Positions 26,694-35,342 of a stretch of 40,002 nt of DNA are shown one piece after another. The position numbers and the translations under genes are program-made. Origin of the DNA: an uncultured Oscillospiraceae bacterium (GTDB lineage: Bacteria > Bacillota > Clostridia > Oscillospirales > Acutalibacteraceae); assembly GCA_902492895.1 (NCBI GenBank), contig CABUNG010000027.1, forward strand, positions 1 through 40,002, given 5' to 3'. Positions within the stretch are counted from its first letter, which is position 1; each line of letters opens with the position of its first letter. A model generated the notes under the pieces. The model searched no databases. It was not told the DNA's origin and saw only the letters and a program-made list of their open reading frames with translations.

Positions 26694-27446
26694 ATGCTGA
26701 CACCCGGTCTCGTTTCGATCTCGTTCCGGAAGGAACCGCCCGGCACCATCCTGCGGGAAGCCGCCGCGGCCGGTCTTGCGGGCATAGAATGGGGTGGGGA
26801 CGTCCATGTCCCGGCCGGAGATATCGCGGCCGCCCGCAAGGTCGGACGGCTGACCCGGGACGCGGGTCTTGCCGTCACCGCCTACGGCTCCTATTACCGT
26901 CTGGGGATGAGCGCCGATCCCACAGCCGATTTCGCCCCCGTCCTCGCCTCTGCCGAAGCGCTCGGTGCCCCGCTGATCCGTTTGTGGGGCGGACAGAAGG
27001 GTTCGGCCTGTCTGTCGGAACCAGAGCTGTCCGGGATGGCTGCGGAAATGCGGACGCTCGCCGGTCTCGCCGCCGAAAAACGGATCACGCTGGCGCTCGA
27101 ATGCCATCCCGGCACCCTGACGGACGATTATCCCGTTTCCCTGCGGTTTTTGGAGATGGTCGGCCGGCCGAATGTCCGGCTGTATTGGCAGCCCAACCAG
27201 TTCCGCCCGGTTTCGTACAATCTGGACGCCGCGCGGGCTCTGGCACCTTATACCGCGCATGTCCACGTATTCCACTGGGACGCCCACGCCCGGTATCCCC
27301 TGCGGGACGGCGAACCGGACTGGCGGCGGTATCTCGCCGTATTCCGCGAATCGGGCTGTGATCATGCGCTGCTGCTCGAATTCATGCACGACGACCGGCT
27401 CGCCACGTTGGCCGAAACGGCTGCCGTTCTGAAGAGCTGGCTTTAG
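26694..27446 (+). CDS. TIM-barrel sugar isomerase/epimerase (AP_endonuc_2 family)
   Basis: A 250-residue protein of the xylose isomerase-like TIM-barrel family. Likely metal and substrate residues sit at strand ends: Glu136 and His138 in LALECHPG, Gln166/Asn168 in WQPNQF, His191 and His194 in VHVFHWD, and Glu229 in LLEFMHDD. Members isomerise or epimerise keto sugars, sugar phosphates or sugar acids. AAGGAGG precedes the ATG, 13 nt after the dehydrogenase stop, so the two are one operon and probably consecutive steps. The exact reaction is unknown. Confidence 0.85.
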   Translation: MLTPGLVSISFRKEPPGTILREAAAAGLAGIEWGGDVHVPAGDIAAARKVGRLTRDAGLAVTAYGSYYRLGMSADPTADFAPVLASAEALGAPLIRLWGGQKGSACLSEPELSGMAAEMRTLAGLAAEKRITLALECHPGTLTDDYPVSLRFLEMVGRPNVRLYWQPNQFRPVSYNLDAARALAPYTAHVHVFHWDAHARYPLRDGEPDWRRYLAVFRESGCDHALLLEFMHDDRLATLAETAAVLKSWL

Positions 27447-27512
27447 AGGGCACCGCATGCCTCGTCTTCAGGATGACTCCAGCCCAAAGAAAGCGTAACG
27501 TTATAACAGTGA

Positions 27513-27545
27513 AAAAAGGCTGAGGCACAGAGCCTCAGCCTTTTT
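27513..27545. terminator. Bidirectional terminator between the isomerase gene and the glycosidase locus
   Basis: A 14-bp perfect stem (AAAAAGGCTGAGGC, 27513-27526, with 27532-27545) and a 5-nt loop. A and T runs on both sides let it serve both converging operons. Confidence 0.92.
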
Positions 27546-27560
27546 ATTTGTACTATACGG

Positions 27561-29609
27561 TTACAGGCGGATTTTGAACCAGGTGTTCGGCTGCGACAGA
27601 TTGGCGCTGTCCAGCCCGTCTTCGATCCGCGGCGCGCCCGCATCCTGGTTGTACAGAACCAGCGTGCACCTCACCAGGCTTCCCGCCGCCTGAATGGCAG
27701 ACCGGGGAATGACCAGTTCGACGACATACCCTTCGTCCTTGTCGCTCGACTGGGAAACCGTCCCGCGGACATGGACCTTACCCTCGACGCCCGGAACCGC
27801 CTTGTTCGACCATCCGCCGGAATACCGGGCCGTCTGCTGCAGGCCATCCGGCCCCACCGTCAGCCGGAGAGAACTGCCGCCGATCCCCTGGGTGCTGGGA
27901 TTCAAGTAGATATCCACCGTGTCCTGCGGCTGCAGATCGGTATCCAGCCGTTCGACCAGGACATAGAGGTTCTCCTTGTCATACGCCGTGCGCACCGACG
28001 CCTGGGCCTGCGACTCGCTGCCCACGAAGAAAGCCTCCGTGTTTTTCGACCAATCTCTGCTATCCCCGTCGACCGCCGGGGTCATGCTACCCGCGTAAAG
28101 GGTATGGTTGAGGTTCATCCGGCCGATGCAGATCGACGTGCCGCCATCCGTCTGTTTGGTAAAGGCGCCGATCATGGTGTGGGTTCCGTCCGGCTCCAAT
28201 GATCCCCAACAGCCCTTCACACTCTTGCCAAAGGGCAGATAAGGGGTATAAAACGTTCTCGCTTTCGCATCTCCAAGACGTACCTGGAAATGGCTGCTGG
28301 CATTGTAGGACAGCACCGTTTCCCCGGACGGGAATTGCTTGAGATACGGCGCGCTCCCATTCCACATATCTTTTTTCTTATCGGACGGCCCTTCTTCGTC
28401 GATGCCGAGCGTATGCGACCAATTGTCGTCCGAATACACCATCGAAATCTTGAAGTTGGACGTATTGTAGCGAATCTTGGATTCCACCGCCATGGCGATG
28501 GTGTTGTACTTGTTGAGCACCAGGGCGCAGGGCATCTGATCCGTGAACACCTGAATGCCTTGGATCGTGTCGGTATACCGCTGCGATATGGCGTATCCCG
28601 CATAGGAAGAGCCCGGAATATTGGATTTCCATGTTTTTCCGTTATCGTAGGAGCGGGCCATCGCGGTTCCTGAGGAGGGAATCATCGCATTGCCGGTCAT
28701 GCCCATCTCAATCTGCATCTGGCTTTTGGCGCCCGAATGGGTAAAGTATACCTGGATTTCACCCGAGGGAAGCTGCAGAATCTGAGGCTCCCAGTTGGAT
28801 CCCTGGTAGATCACCTGCTCCTCGCTCCAGGTCTTGCCGTTGTCGCGGCTTTTTCGCATGGCGATCCCGTTGTAGGCGTTGTCCTTGCGAAAATGATTTT
28901 TTGAACGGAAGGAGGCAACCACCATCAGTTCCCCGTTCTCCAGCACCAGGGCGTCTCCGTTGCAATAGCACCGCTCATCGGTTTGCCCATTCACGGTGAT
29001 CGGGGTCGCTTCGAATACCTTTTGCACAGGCTCCCAATTGACCAGATCGAAGCTGCGGGTATAAAACACGTTGGCGCCGACCGAATTATTGTGCCAGAGC
29101 AGGATATATGATCCATTCGGAAGCTTCTTGATGCGGGGATAATACGCATTCTGAACCGTCAAAGTTCCCGATTTCACCTCAAAGTATCCCCGCCAGTCGA
29201 GTTCCAGGCTGCTGGCCCCTTCGTCTCCTTCATGGGAATTGATGGTCGTATCCGTGATGTTGAGTTTGCCAAACGACGTGACATGAACCGGCCCGCCCGG
29301 GATCGTACTGCCGCCGGGATCGGTCGGATCAGGCGTTCCGGAGCTGTTGTCCGAGCCGTCAGGCCGGCTGGTGCTGCCGCCGGAACCCGACTCCGCAGGA
29401 TCCTGCGGATCCGTGGGATCCGCGTCCTCCCCGGACGGCGAGCCATCCGGAACGGTGCCCCCCGAAACGACTTCTGTTTGGGAGGATTCTCCGCTGAAAT
29501 CCTCCCCGCCGGACCCATCCGCAACCGGGTCCTTCGGTTTGCAGGAACACAGGAAAAACATGGCGATCCCTATCGAAACGATGCGCAAAGTCATCGGCGT
29601 TCTGCTCAT
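27561..29609 (-). CDS. Sialidase-fold lipoprotein with CBM9-like domain, paralogue A (possible GH93-like)
   Basis: A 682-residue lipoprotein, last gene of the locus. The signal peptide ends at Cys23 (LCSC). A Gly/Ser/Asp/Pro linker (about 24-108, with DPTDP twice) is much longer than in its paralogues. A beta-propeller follows with Asp-boxes SRDNGKTW (254-261) and SYDNGKTW (320-327). Glu274 in NWEPQ and Glu376 in AVESK match the pair conserved in all four copies. From about residue 505 comes a CBM9/DOMON-like sandwich (VDGDSRDW, VDIYLN, VVELVIPRS). It is the most divergent copy. It should cleave or bind a polysaccharide outside the cell. GAGGAG lies before the ATG. True sialidase activity is unlikely because the neighbours handle other sugars; function is inferred. 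Confidence 0.75.
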   Translation of the reverse strand: MSRTPMTLRIVSIGIAMFFLCSCKPKDPVADGSGGEDFSGESSQTEVVSGGTVPDGSPSGEDADPTDPQDPAESGSGGSTSRPDGSDNSSGTPDPTDPGGSTIPGGPVHVTSFGKLNITDTTINSHEGDEGASSLELDWRGYFEVKSGTLTVQNAYYPRIKKLPNGSYILLWHNNSVGANVFYTRSFDLVNWEPVQKVFEATPITVNGQTDERCYCNGDALVLENGELMVVASFRSKNHFRKDNAYNGIAMRKSRDNGKTWSEEQVIYQGSNWEPQILQLPSGEIQVYFTHSGAKSQMQIEMGMTGNAMIPSSGTAMARSYDNGKTWKSNIPGSSYAGYAISQRYTDTIQGIQVFTDQMPCALVLNKYNTIAMAVESKIRYNTSNFKISMVYSDDNWSHTLGIDEEGPSDKKKDMWNGSAPYLKQFPSGETVLSYNASSHFQVRLGDAKARTFYTPYLPFGKSVKGCWGSLEPDGTHTMIGAFTKQTDGGTSICIGRMNLNHTLYAGSMTPAVDGDSRDWSKNTEAFFVGSESQAQASVRTAYDKENLYVLVERLDTDLQPQDTVDIYLNPSTQGIGGSSLRLTVGPDGLQQTARYSGGWSNKAVPGVEGKVHVRGTVSQSSDKDEGYVVELVIPRSAIQAAGSLVRCTLVLYNQDAGAPRIEDGLDSANLSQPNTWFKIRL

Positions 29610-29675
29610 TCTACCAAAAACTCCTCTCTCATTATGCTGTCCGGATAATCATCGGTTCCCCTCAACGGCCGGTGA

Positions 29676-31526
29676 TCACCCCAGATTCAGGGTCATCCAT
29701 TCGCTCGGAACGTTCCAACGGGCGTCACCCATGGCATCCTCGATGACCGCGCCGCCTTTATCCTGATTTTTGAGCACGATATTGCAGAGAAGCTTGTTAT
29801 TCGACGCCGTCACGAGCGAACGGGGAATGGACAGCTCCACCATGTATCCGGTGTCTTCATCCTCGTCGTTCCCGATCGTGCCCTGAAGGGTCACGGCCGC
29901 CTGGATATCCTTGGTGTCGATGGCGGCGAAATCGTTGCCGTCAAAGCGGGCAGCCGCGACCAGACCGTTCGGGCCCACTGTCAGACGCAGCGTATTGTTC
30001 AGTTCGTCGGAGGCGCCGTCCCCGAGATACAGATCCACAGTATCCCCTTCGGACAGATAGGTGTCCAGCGTCTCGACCAGAAAATACAGGCGATTGTCGT
30101 CTTTGGCGGGACGGACCGCGGTCTGCGCCTGGCTGTCGCTGCCAACAAACAGGGCATCGGTGCAGGACGCCCAGTCCTGGTTGCCTCCGTCTATCTTCAT
30201 TTTGGCCGTCGGCACATCGATGCGGTGGTTGAGGACATTCTGGCTGATCATGATCCGGTTTTGCTGCTGATTGCTGACCTTACGGGCATAGGTCATGGTG
30301 CCCACCACGATATGGGACTGGATCAGCTCGAGCGATCCCCAATATCCGGTGCCGGAAAGAGGATTGATCGGATCGCCGAAGGTCCGGGCCTGCGCATCGC
30401 CCAGACGGATCTGGAACTTGGAGCTGCGGTTGTTCGACAGGATGGTTTCGCCCGACGGGAACTGGCGGAGATAAGGAGCCGCGCCCAGATACATGTTCGC
30501 CTGCTTATCGGTCGGGCCTTCTTCGTCGATGCCCAAGCCGACCGCCCAGTTGTCGTCGTTGTAGGCCATGGTGATGTAATAGATTTCCTCGGACCCCTGC
30601 AGAAATTTCGATTCGGTCGCCAGGGCGATGGTGTTCGAATTGTTGAGCAGAATCGCACAGGGCATCTGATCGGTAAACACCTTGATACCGTTTTTCGTGT
30701 GGGTATACTGCTGACACACCCGATGGGCGGCGTAAGGCGGCTCCATCACATAGGGATCCCACGTCTTGCCATTATCAAACGAACGGATGATGGCCGTTCC
30801 CGAGGAGGGCACCATCTGAGAGGTAGGAATCCCCGCCTCCATCTGGGGCTGGATCTTCGGGCCGCCGTGGGTGAAGTAGACCTGGATTTCCCCCGAGGGA
30901 AGCTGCAGGATCTGCGGCTCCCAATTGGAGCCTTTGTAGATGATCTGCTCCTCGCCCCAGGTCTCGCCGCCGTCCGAGCTGATCCGCATCGCGAGGCCGT
31001 TGTACTCGTTGGTCACACGGAAATTCCGGCCCGAACGGAAGGATGCCACCGCCAGGATATCTCCATTCGCCAGTACGATGGCGTCACAGGAGGAATAACA
31101 CATGGTGTCGTTTGAACCGTTTACGGTGATATTGTGAGATTTGAAGAGCTTGACGCCGAATCCCCATTCCTTCAAATCGCTGCTCACGGAATAGTAGATG
31201 TTCTGGGCCGTCTGATTGTCCTGGTAAAACAGGATATACCGGTCATCCGTCACTTTCTTGATCCGGGGATAATTGGCGGCCTTGACACGCAGCTTGGCCT
31301 CCGTGACTTCGTTGTACTGGCGGAAATTGGGTTCCAAACGGCTTTGAGCCCAGTCGTCGGCATGGTCGTTGATGACGGGTTCGGCTTTGTTGAGCTGGTC
31401 GATCGAATGAATGACATCCCCGGATTCGGAACCGGATCCCGTCTCTTGATCTTTCGGCTTGCAGGAGGTCAGGAGCGCGCCCGTAAGGCACAGGGCCATG
31501 ACCCCGCAGAGAATACGCTTTTTCAT
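29676..31526 (-). CDS. Sialidase-fold lipoprotein with CBM9-like domain, paralogue B (possible GH93-like)
   Basis: A 616-residue lipoprotein with lipobox LTSC (Cys22) and a short linker. The propeller begins near residue 80 with NYPRIKK and has Asp-boxes SSDGGETW (183-190) and SFDNGKTW (249-256). The putative catalytic glutamates are Glu203 (NWEPQ) and Glu305 (ATESK), 102 residues apart. The C-terminal CBM9-like domain (about 440-616) has KIDGGNQDW, VDLYLGDG and VELSIPRS. It is closest to paralogue C, with a 50-bp identical DNA stretch. GGAAAGGAAA precedes the ATG; 40 nt separate it from C upstream in the operon. Confidence 0.78.
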   Translation of the reverse strand: MKKRILCGVMALCLTGALLTSCKPKDQETGSGSESGDVIHSIDQLNKAEPVINDHADDWAQSRLEPNFRQYNEVTEAKLRVKAANYPRIKKVTDDRYILFYQDNQTAQNIYYSVSSDLKEWGFGVKLFKSHNITVNGSNDTMCYSSCDAIVLANGDILAVASFRSGRNFRVTNEYNGLAMRISSDGGETWGEEQIIYKGSNWEPQILQLPSGEIQVYFTHGGPKIQPQMEAGIPTSQMVPSSGTAIIRSFDNGKTWDPYVMEPPYAAHRVCQQYTHTKNGIKVFTDQMPCAILLNNSNTIALATESKFLQGSEEIYYITMAYNDDNWAVGLGIDEEGPTDKQANMYLGAAPYLRQFPSGETILSNNRSSKFQIRLGDAQARTFGDPINPLSGTGYWGSLELIQSHIVVGTMTYARKVSNQQQNRIMISQNVLNHRIDVPTAKMKIDGGNQDWASCTDALFVGSDSQAQTAVRPAKDDNRLYFLVETLDTYLSEGDTVDLYLGDGASDELNNTLRLTVGPNGLVAAARFDGNDFAAIDTKDIQAAVTLQGTIGNDEDEDTGYMVELSIPRSLVTASNNKLLCNIVLKNQDKGGAVIEDAMGDARWNVPSEWMTLNLG

Positions 31527-31566
31527 GTGGGTTTCCTTTCCTTTGTTTAAGAGTCGGCAGAGTGGT

Positions 31567-33417
31567 TCAGCTGACGGTCAGCGGCATCCAATCGCCGGGA
31601 ACGTTCCAGCGGATGGTGCCGATGATATCCTCCATCACGCCGCCGTCCGTCTCCTGATCCCGGAGCACGACGTTCCAGCGCAATGGCTGATCGGAAATGG
31701 AGAGCAGGGAACGCGGAACCGCCACTTCCACCATATACCCGGTGTCCTCATCTTCGTCGTTTCCGACGGTTCCCTGCAGGGTGGCCGCCGCCTGGATTTG
31801 GCCGGTGTCGATTTCCGCAAAATCGCTTCCGTCAAAACGGGCGGCGCTCACAAGGCCGCGAGGCCCCACTGTCAGGCGCAGGCTGCTGGCGCTGAGCGAA
31901 TCGGAAATGCTGTCCCCGAGATACAGGTCCACTGCATCTCCTTCGGAGAGACGGGTATCCAGCGTCTCCACCAAAATGTAGAGATGGCTGTCGTCCGCAG
32001 CGGGACGAACCGCGGTCTGGCACTGGCTGTCGCTGCCCACAAAGAGCGCGTCGGTCGCATCCACCCAATCCTGGTTGAGGCCGTCCACCCGCATCGTCGC
32101 CCGCGGAGCGTCGATGCGGTGATTGAGGACATTCTGGCTGATCATGATCCGGTTCTGCTCGCTTTTATCCTCGAAGACATAGGCCATGGTTCCCACCACG
32201 ATATGGGACTGGATCAGCTCGAGCGATCCCCATCGACCCGTTCCGTTAAGAGGAAAAAGCGGATCGCCGAAGCGGCGCGCCAGGGAATCCCCCAGCCGGA
32301 TCTGAAAGCGTTTCTGGTTGTAGGACAGGATGGTTTCTCCCGAGGGGAACTGACGGAGATAGGGCGCCGCTCCATGCCACATGTTCTCCTGTTTGTCAGC
32401 CGGGCCTTCTTCATCCATCCCGAGTCCGATGGCCCAATTGTCGTCACTGTAAGCTGTTGTGATGTAAAGGACATCCTGGCCGTCCCTGACGAATAGAGAT
32501 TCCATAGCCAGGGCGATGGTGTTCGAGTTGCCCAGCAGAATTGCGCAGGGCATCTGATCGGTGAACACCTGAATCCCGTTCTTCGTATAGGCATACTGCT
32601 GGCTGACGCGGTGGGCCGCATAAGGCGGCTCCATCACATAGGGATCCCACGTTTTGCCGCCGTCAAACGAACGGATGATGGCGGTTCCCGAGGAGGGCAC
32701 CATCTGGGAGGTGGGAATCCCCGCCTCCATCTGGGGCTGGATCTTCGGGCCGCCGTGGGTGAAATAAACCTGGATTTCCCCTGAAGGAAGCTGCAGGATC
32801 TGCGGCTCCCAGTTGGAGCCCTTGTAGATGATCTGCTCCTCGCCCCAGGTCCGGCCGCCGTCCGAACTGACCCGCATCGCGAGGCCGTTGAACTCGTTGG
32901 TGCGGCGGAAGTTTCGGCTCGAACGGAAGGAGGCGACCGCCAGGATGTCGCCGTTTTGCAGAACGGCGGCGTCACAGGTGGAATAACACAGGGTATCGCT
33001 CTCGCCGTTCACGGTGATGCTGCGGGACGTGAAAAGAGTGAGTCCCAATCCCCACTCCTTGAGGTCGCTGCTGACGGAATAATAGATATTCTGAGCGACC
33101 CGGGCGTCCTGATAAAAGAGAAGGTATCGGCCGTCCGCGACCTTCTTGATCCGGGGATAGTTGGCCTCCCGGATACGCAGCCGGTCCCCCGTCACCTCCG
33201 TATACTGCCGGAAATTGGGCTCGAGTGAGCTTTTGTCCCAGTCGTCGGCGTGATCGTTGAGGACGGGTTCGGCTTTGTTGAGCTGGTCAATCGTATGAAT
33301 GACGTCGCCGGGTTCGGATCCGCCGGGGCCTGCCTCTTGATCTTTCAGTTTGCAGGAGGTCAGAAACGCACAGACAAGGCACAGAATCATGACCCCGCCG
33401 AAAATACGCCTTTTCAT
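31567..33417 (-). CDS. Sialidase-fold lipoprotein with CBM9-like domain, paralogue C (possible GH93-like)
   Basis: A 616-residue lipoprotein with Cys22 in LTSC. The layout matches paralogue B: NYPRIKK at the propeller start, Asp-boxes SSDGGRTW and SFDGGKTW, Glu204 (NWEPQ) and Glu306 (AMESL), and a CBM9-like end (RVDGLNQDW, VDLYLGDS, VEVAVPRS). The start MKRR at 33417 was chosen because it begins the signal peptide and has GGAAAGGGA upstream; the open frame reaches 33477 but would run into paralogue D. A CBM9-like domain suggests binding to chain ends of a plant polysaccharide. Confidence 0.78.
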   Translation of the reverse strand: MKRRIFGGVMILCLVCAFLTSCKLKDQEAGPGGSEPGDVIHTIDQLNKAEPVLNDHADDWDKSSLEPNFRQYTEVTGDRLRIREANYPRIKKVADGRYLLFYQDARVAQNIYYSVSSDLKEWGLGLTLFTSRSITVNGESDTLCYSTCDAAVLQNGDILAVASFRSSRNFRRTNEFNGLAMRVSSDGGRTWGEEQIIYKGSNWEPQILQLPSGEIQVYFTHGGPKIQPQMEAGIPTSQMVPSSGTAIIRSFDGGKTWDPYVMEPPYAAHRVSQQYAYTKNGIQVFTDQMPCAILLGNSNTIALAMESLFVRDGQDVLYITTAYSDDNWAIGLGMDEEGPADKQENMWHGAAPYLRQFPSGETILSYNQKRFQIRLGDSLARRFGDPLFPLNGTGRWGSLELIQSHIVVGTMAYVFEDKSEQNRIMISQNVLNHRIDAPRATMRVDGLNQDWVDATDALFVGSDSQCQTAVRPAADDSHLYILVETLDTRLSEGDAVDLYLGDSISDSLSASSLRLTVGPRGLVSAARFDGSDFAEIDTGQIQAAATLQGTVGNDEDEDTGYMVEVAVPRSLLSISDQPLRWNVVLRDQETDGGVMEDIIGTIRWNVPGDWMPLTVS

Positions 33418-33452
33418 AGGGTATCCCTTTCCTTTGCCAAAGCCGGACGGAA

Positions 33453-35300
33453 TCAGCCCACGGTCAGCGGCATCCATTCCGCGGGAACATTCCAGCGGAC
33501 GGAGCCGATAGCGTCTTCAATCACGCGGCCGTCTTTTTCCTGGTTCGCCAGAACGACGTTGCAGCGCAGCTGATTGTCTGTGATTTTGAGCATAGAGCGC
33601 GGGATCGCCACTTCGACGAGATATCCGGTGTCTTCATCGTCGTCGTTGTCCATCGTTCCCTTGACGGTGGCCTTGACCCTGATAGCTTTCGCGTCCTCTT
33701 CGCTCAAGGCCGCAAAATCGCTGCCGTCAAATCGGCTGGCTTCCATCAATCCGGTCGGGCCGACTTTGATTTTCAGCGTATTCTCATCCAGCTGGTCACT
33801 GCTCCAATCCCCCAGATAGATCTCCACGCCGTCCTTCTTCGTGATCAGGGAATCCAGCGTTTCCACCAGGAAATACACGTTGTCGTCGTCTCTGGCCGGA
33901 CGGACAGAGGTTTGCGCCTGGGACTCGCTCCCGACAAAAAACGCGTCGGTAACATCCGCCCAGTCCTTGTTGTGGCCGTCCACCTTGATCTTCGCCTGCG
34001 GGGCGTCGATGCGGTGATTGAGGATATTCTGGCTGATCATCACGGTGTTCTGATTGACGTTGTTTACCTTTTTAGCATTGGCCATGGTGGCGACCATCGT
34101 ATGGGATCCAATGAGCTCGAGCGACCCCCAGTACCCTGTTCCCCTCAGCGGCTGAATCGGATTGCCGAAGGTGCGGGCCTCTGCATCCCCCAGCCGCACC
34201 TGCAGCTCGCTGTTGCGGCCGTTGGCGAGTACAGTTTCACCCGAGGGGAACTGCCGAAGGTAGGGCGCTGACCCCAGAAACATGTTTTTCAGCTTATCGT
34301 TGGGCCCTTCCTCGTCGATGCCGAGTTCTTTGGCCCAGTTGTCGTCGCTGAAGCCCATGGTGATGTAATAGATCTCTTTCGTCCCGCTCATGAATTTCGA
34401 CTCGGTTACCACCGCAATGGTATTCGATTTGTTGAGCAGAACCGCCACCGGCATCTGGTCGGTGAAGACCTGGATCCCGTTTTTGGTTTCGACATACTGC
34501 TGGCAGACACGCCAAGCGGCATAGGGCGGCGCGGTCACGTTGGGCTCCCAGGTTTCGCCGTTGTCCATGGAGCGGATGATGGCGGTGCCGGACGAAGCCA
34601 CGATCTGAGAGGTGGGCACGCCGGCTTCGATCTGCGGCTGGTTCTTCGGAGCCGAGTGGGTGAAGTACACCTGAATCTCTCCGCTCGGCAGCTGCAGGAG
34701 GGAGGGTTCCCAATTGGACCCCGTATAAATCACCTTTTCCTCGCTCCAGGTCTTACCGCCGTCGGAGCTCTTCCGCATGGCAAGGCCGTTAAAGCGGTTG
34801 TCGCTGCGGAAATGCTTGTTGGACCGGAAGGACGCTACCGCCATAATGTCGCCGTTCGCCAGCACGATGGCGTCGCAGGTGGAATAGCATTTATCGTCCT
34901 CCGTTCCGTTCACATCGATTTTGACGGAATCGAAGAGTTTTAAGCCTAAGCTCCAGTTGACCAAATCGGTGCTGAAGGAGTAATAGATGTTCCAGCCGAT
35001 TTGGCCGTCCTGGTAAAACAGGATGTAGCTGCCATCGGCCAGCTTCTTGATGCGGGGATAAATCGCATTTTTAATGCGCAGCTTATCGGAACCCACCGCC
35101 ACGTATTGACGGAAATTGGGCTCGAGCTGGCTCTGTTCCCACTCCTCGGCGTGATCGTTCAGTTCCCCGGCGCTTGTGTTCAGTTTTTCGATGGGTGTGA
35201 TCTCGATCTTATCGGGATCCGCCGCCATGCTGCAGGAGCACAGCATCAGCACGCCGATGCACAGCGCCAGCGCGGCGCTGACGGCACGTAGTTTCCTCAT
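33453..35300 (-). CDS. Sialidase-fold lipoprotein with CBM9-like domain, paralogue D (possible GH93-like)
   Basis: A 615-residue lipoprotein with Cys23 in LCSC. It has YPRIKK (81-86), Asp-boxes SSDGGKTW and SMDNGETW, Glu198 (NWEPS) and Glu300 (VTESK), spacing again 102, and a CBM9-like C-terminus (KVDGHNKDW, VEIYLGDW, VEVAIPRS). It differs from B and C by a serine after NWEP and a shorter linker. It is the first of the four in transcription order, directly after the GH43 gene. Two ATGs lie 6 nt apart; the second (35300) is better spaced from AAAGGAG. Confidence 0.78.
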   Translation of the reverse strand: MRKLRAVSAALALCIGVLMLCSCSMAADPDKIEITPIEKLNTSAGELNDHAEEWEQSQLEPNFRQYVAVGSDKLRIKNAIYPRIKKLADGSYILFYQDGQIGWNIYYSFSTDLVNWSLGLKLFDSVKIDVNGTEDDKCYSTCDAIVLANGDIMAVASFRSNKHFRSDNRFNGLAMRKSSDGGKTWSEEKVIYTGSNWEPSLLQLPSGEIQVYFTHSAPKNQPQIEAGVPTSQIVASSGTAIIRSMDNGETWEPNVTAPPYAAWRVCQQYVETKNGIQVFTDQMPVAVLLNKSNTIAVVTESKFMSGTKEIYYITMGFSDDNWAKELGIDEEGPNDKLKNMFLGSAPYLRQFPSGETVLANGRNSELQVRLGDAEARTFGNPIQPLRGTGYWGSLELIGSHTMVATMANAKKVNNVNQNTVMISQNILNHRIDAPQAKIKVDGHNKDWADVTDAFFVGSESQAQTSVRPARDDDNVYFLVETLDSLITKKDGVEIYLGDWSSDQLDENTLKIKVGPTGLMEASRFDGSDFAALSEEDAKAIRVKATVKGTMDNDDDEDTGYLVEVAIPRSMLKITDNQLRCNVVLANQEKDGRVIEDAIGSVRWNVPAEWMPLTVG

Positions 35301-35342
35301 CGTCATTCTCCTTTTCTGTCAGGGTGTGTCGACTTTATCCCG

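Noticed and set aside
27561..35300. Simple call as sialidases (GH33)
   Set aside because: Asp-boxes are shared by many propeller families. The expected sialidase active site could not be traced, and the neighbouring GH43/GH2 genes suggest another sugar.
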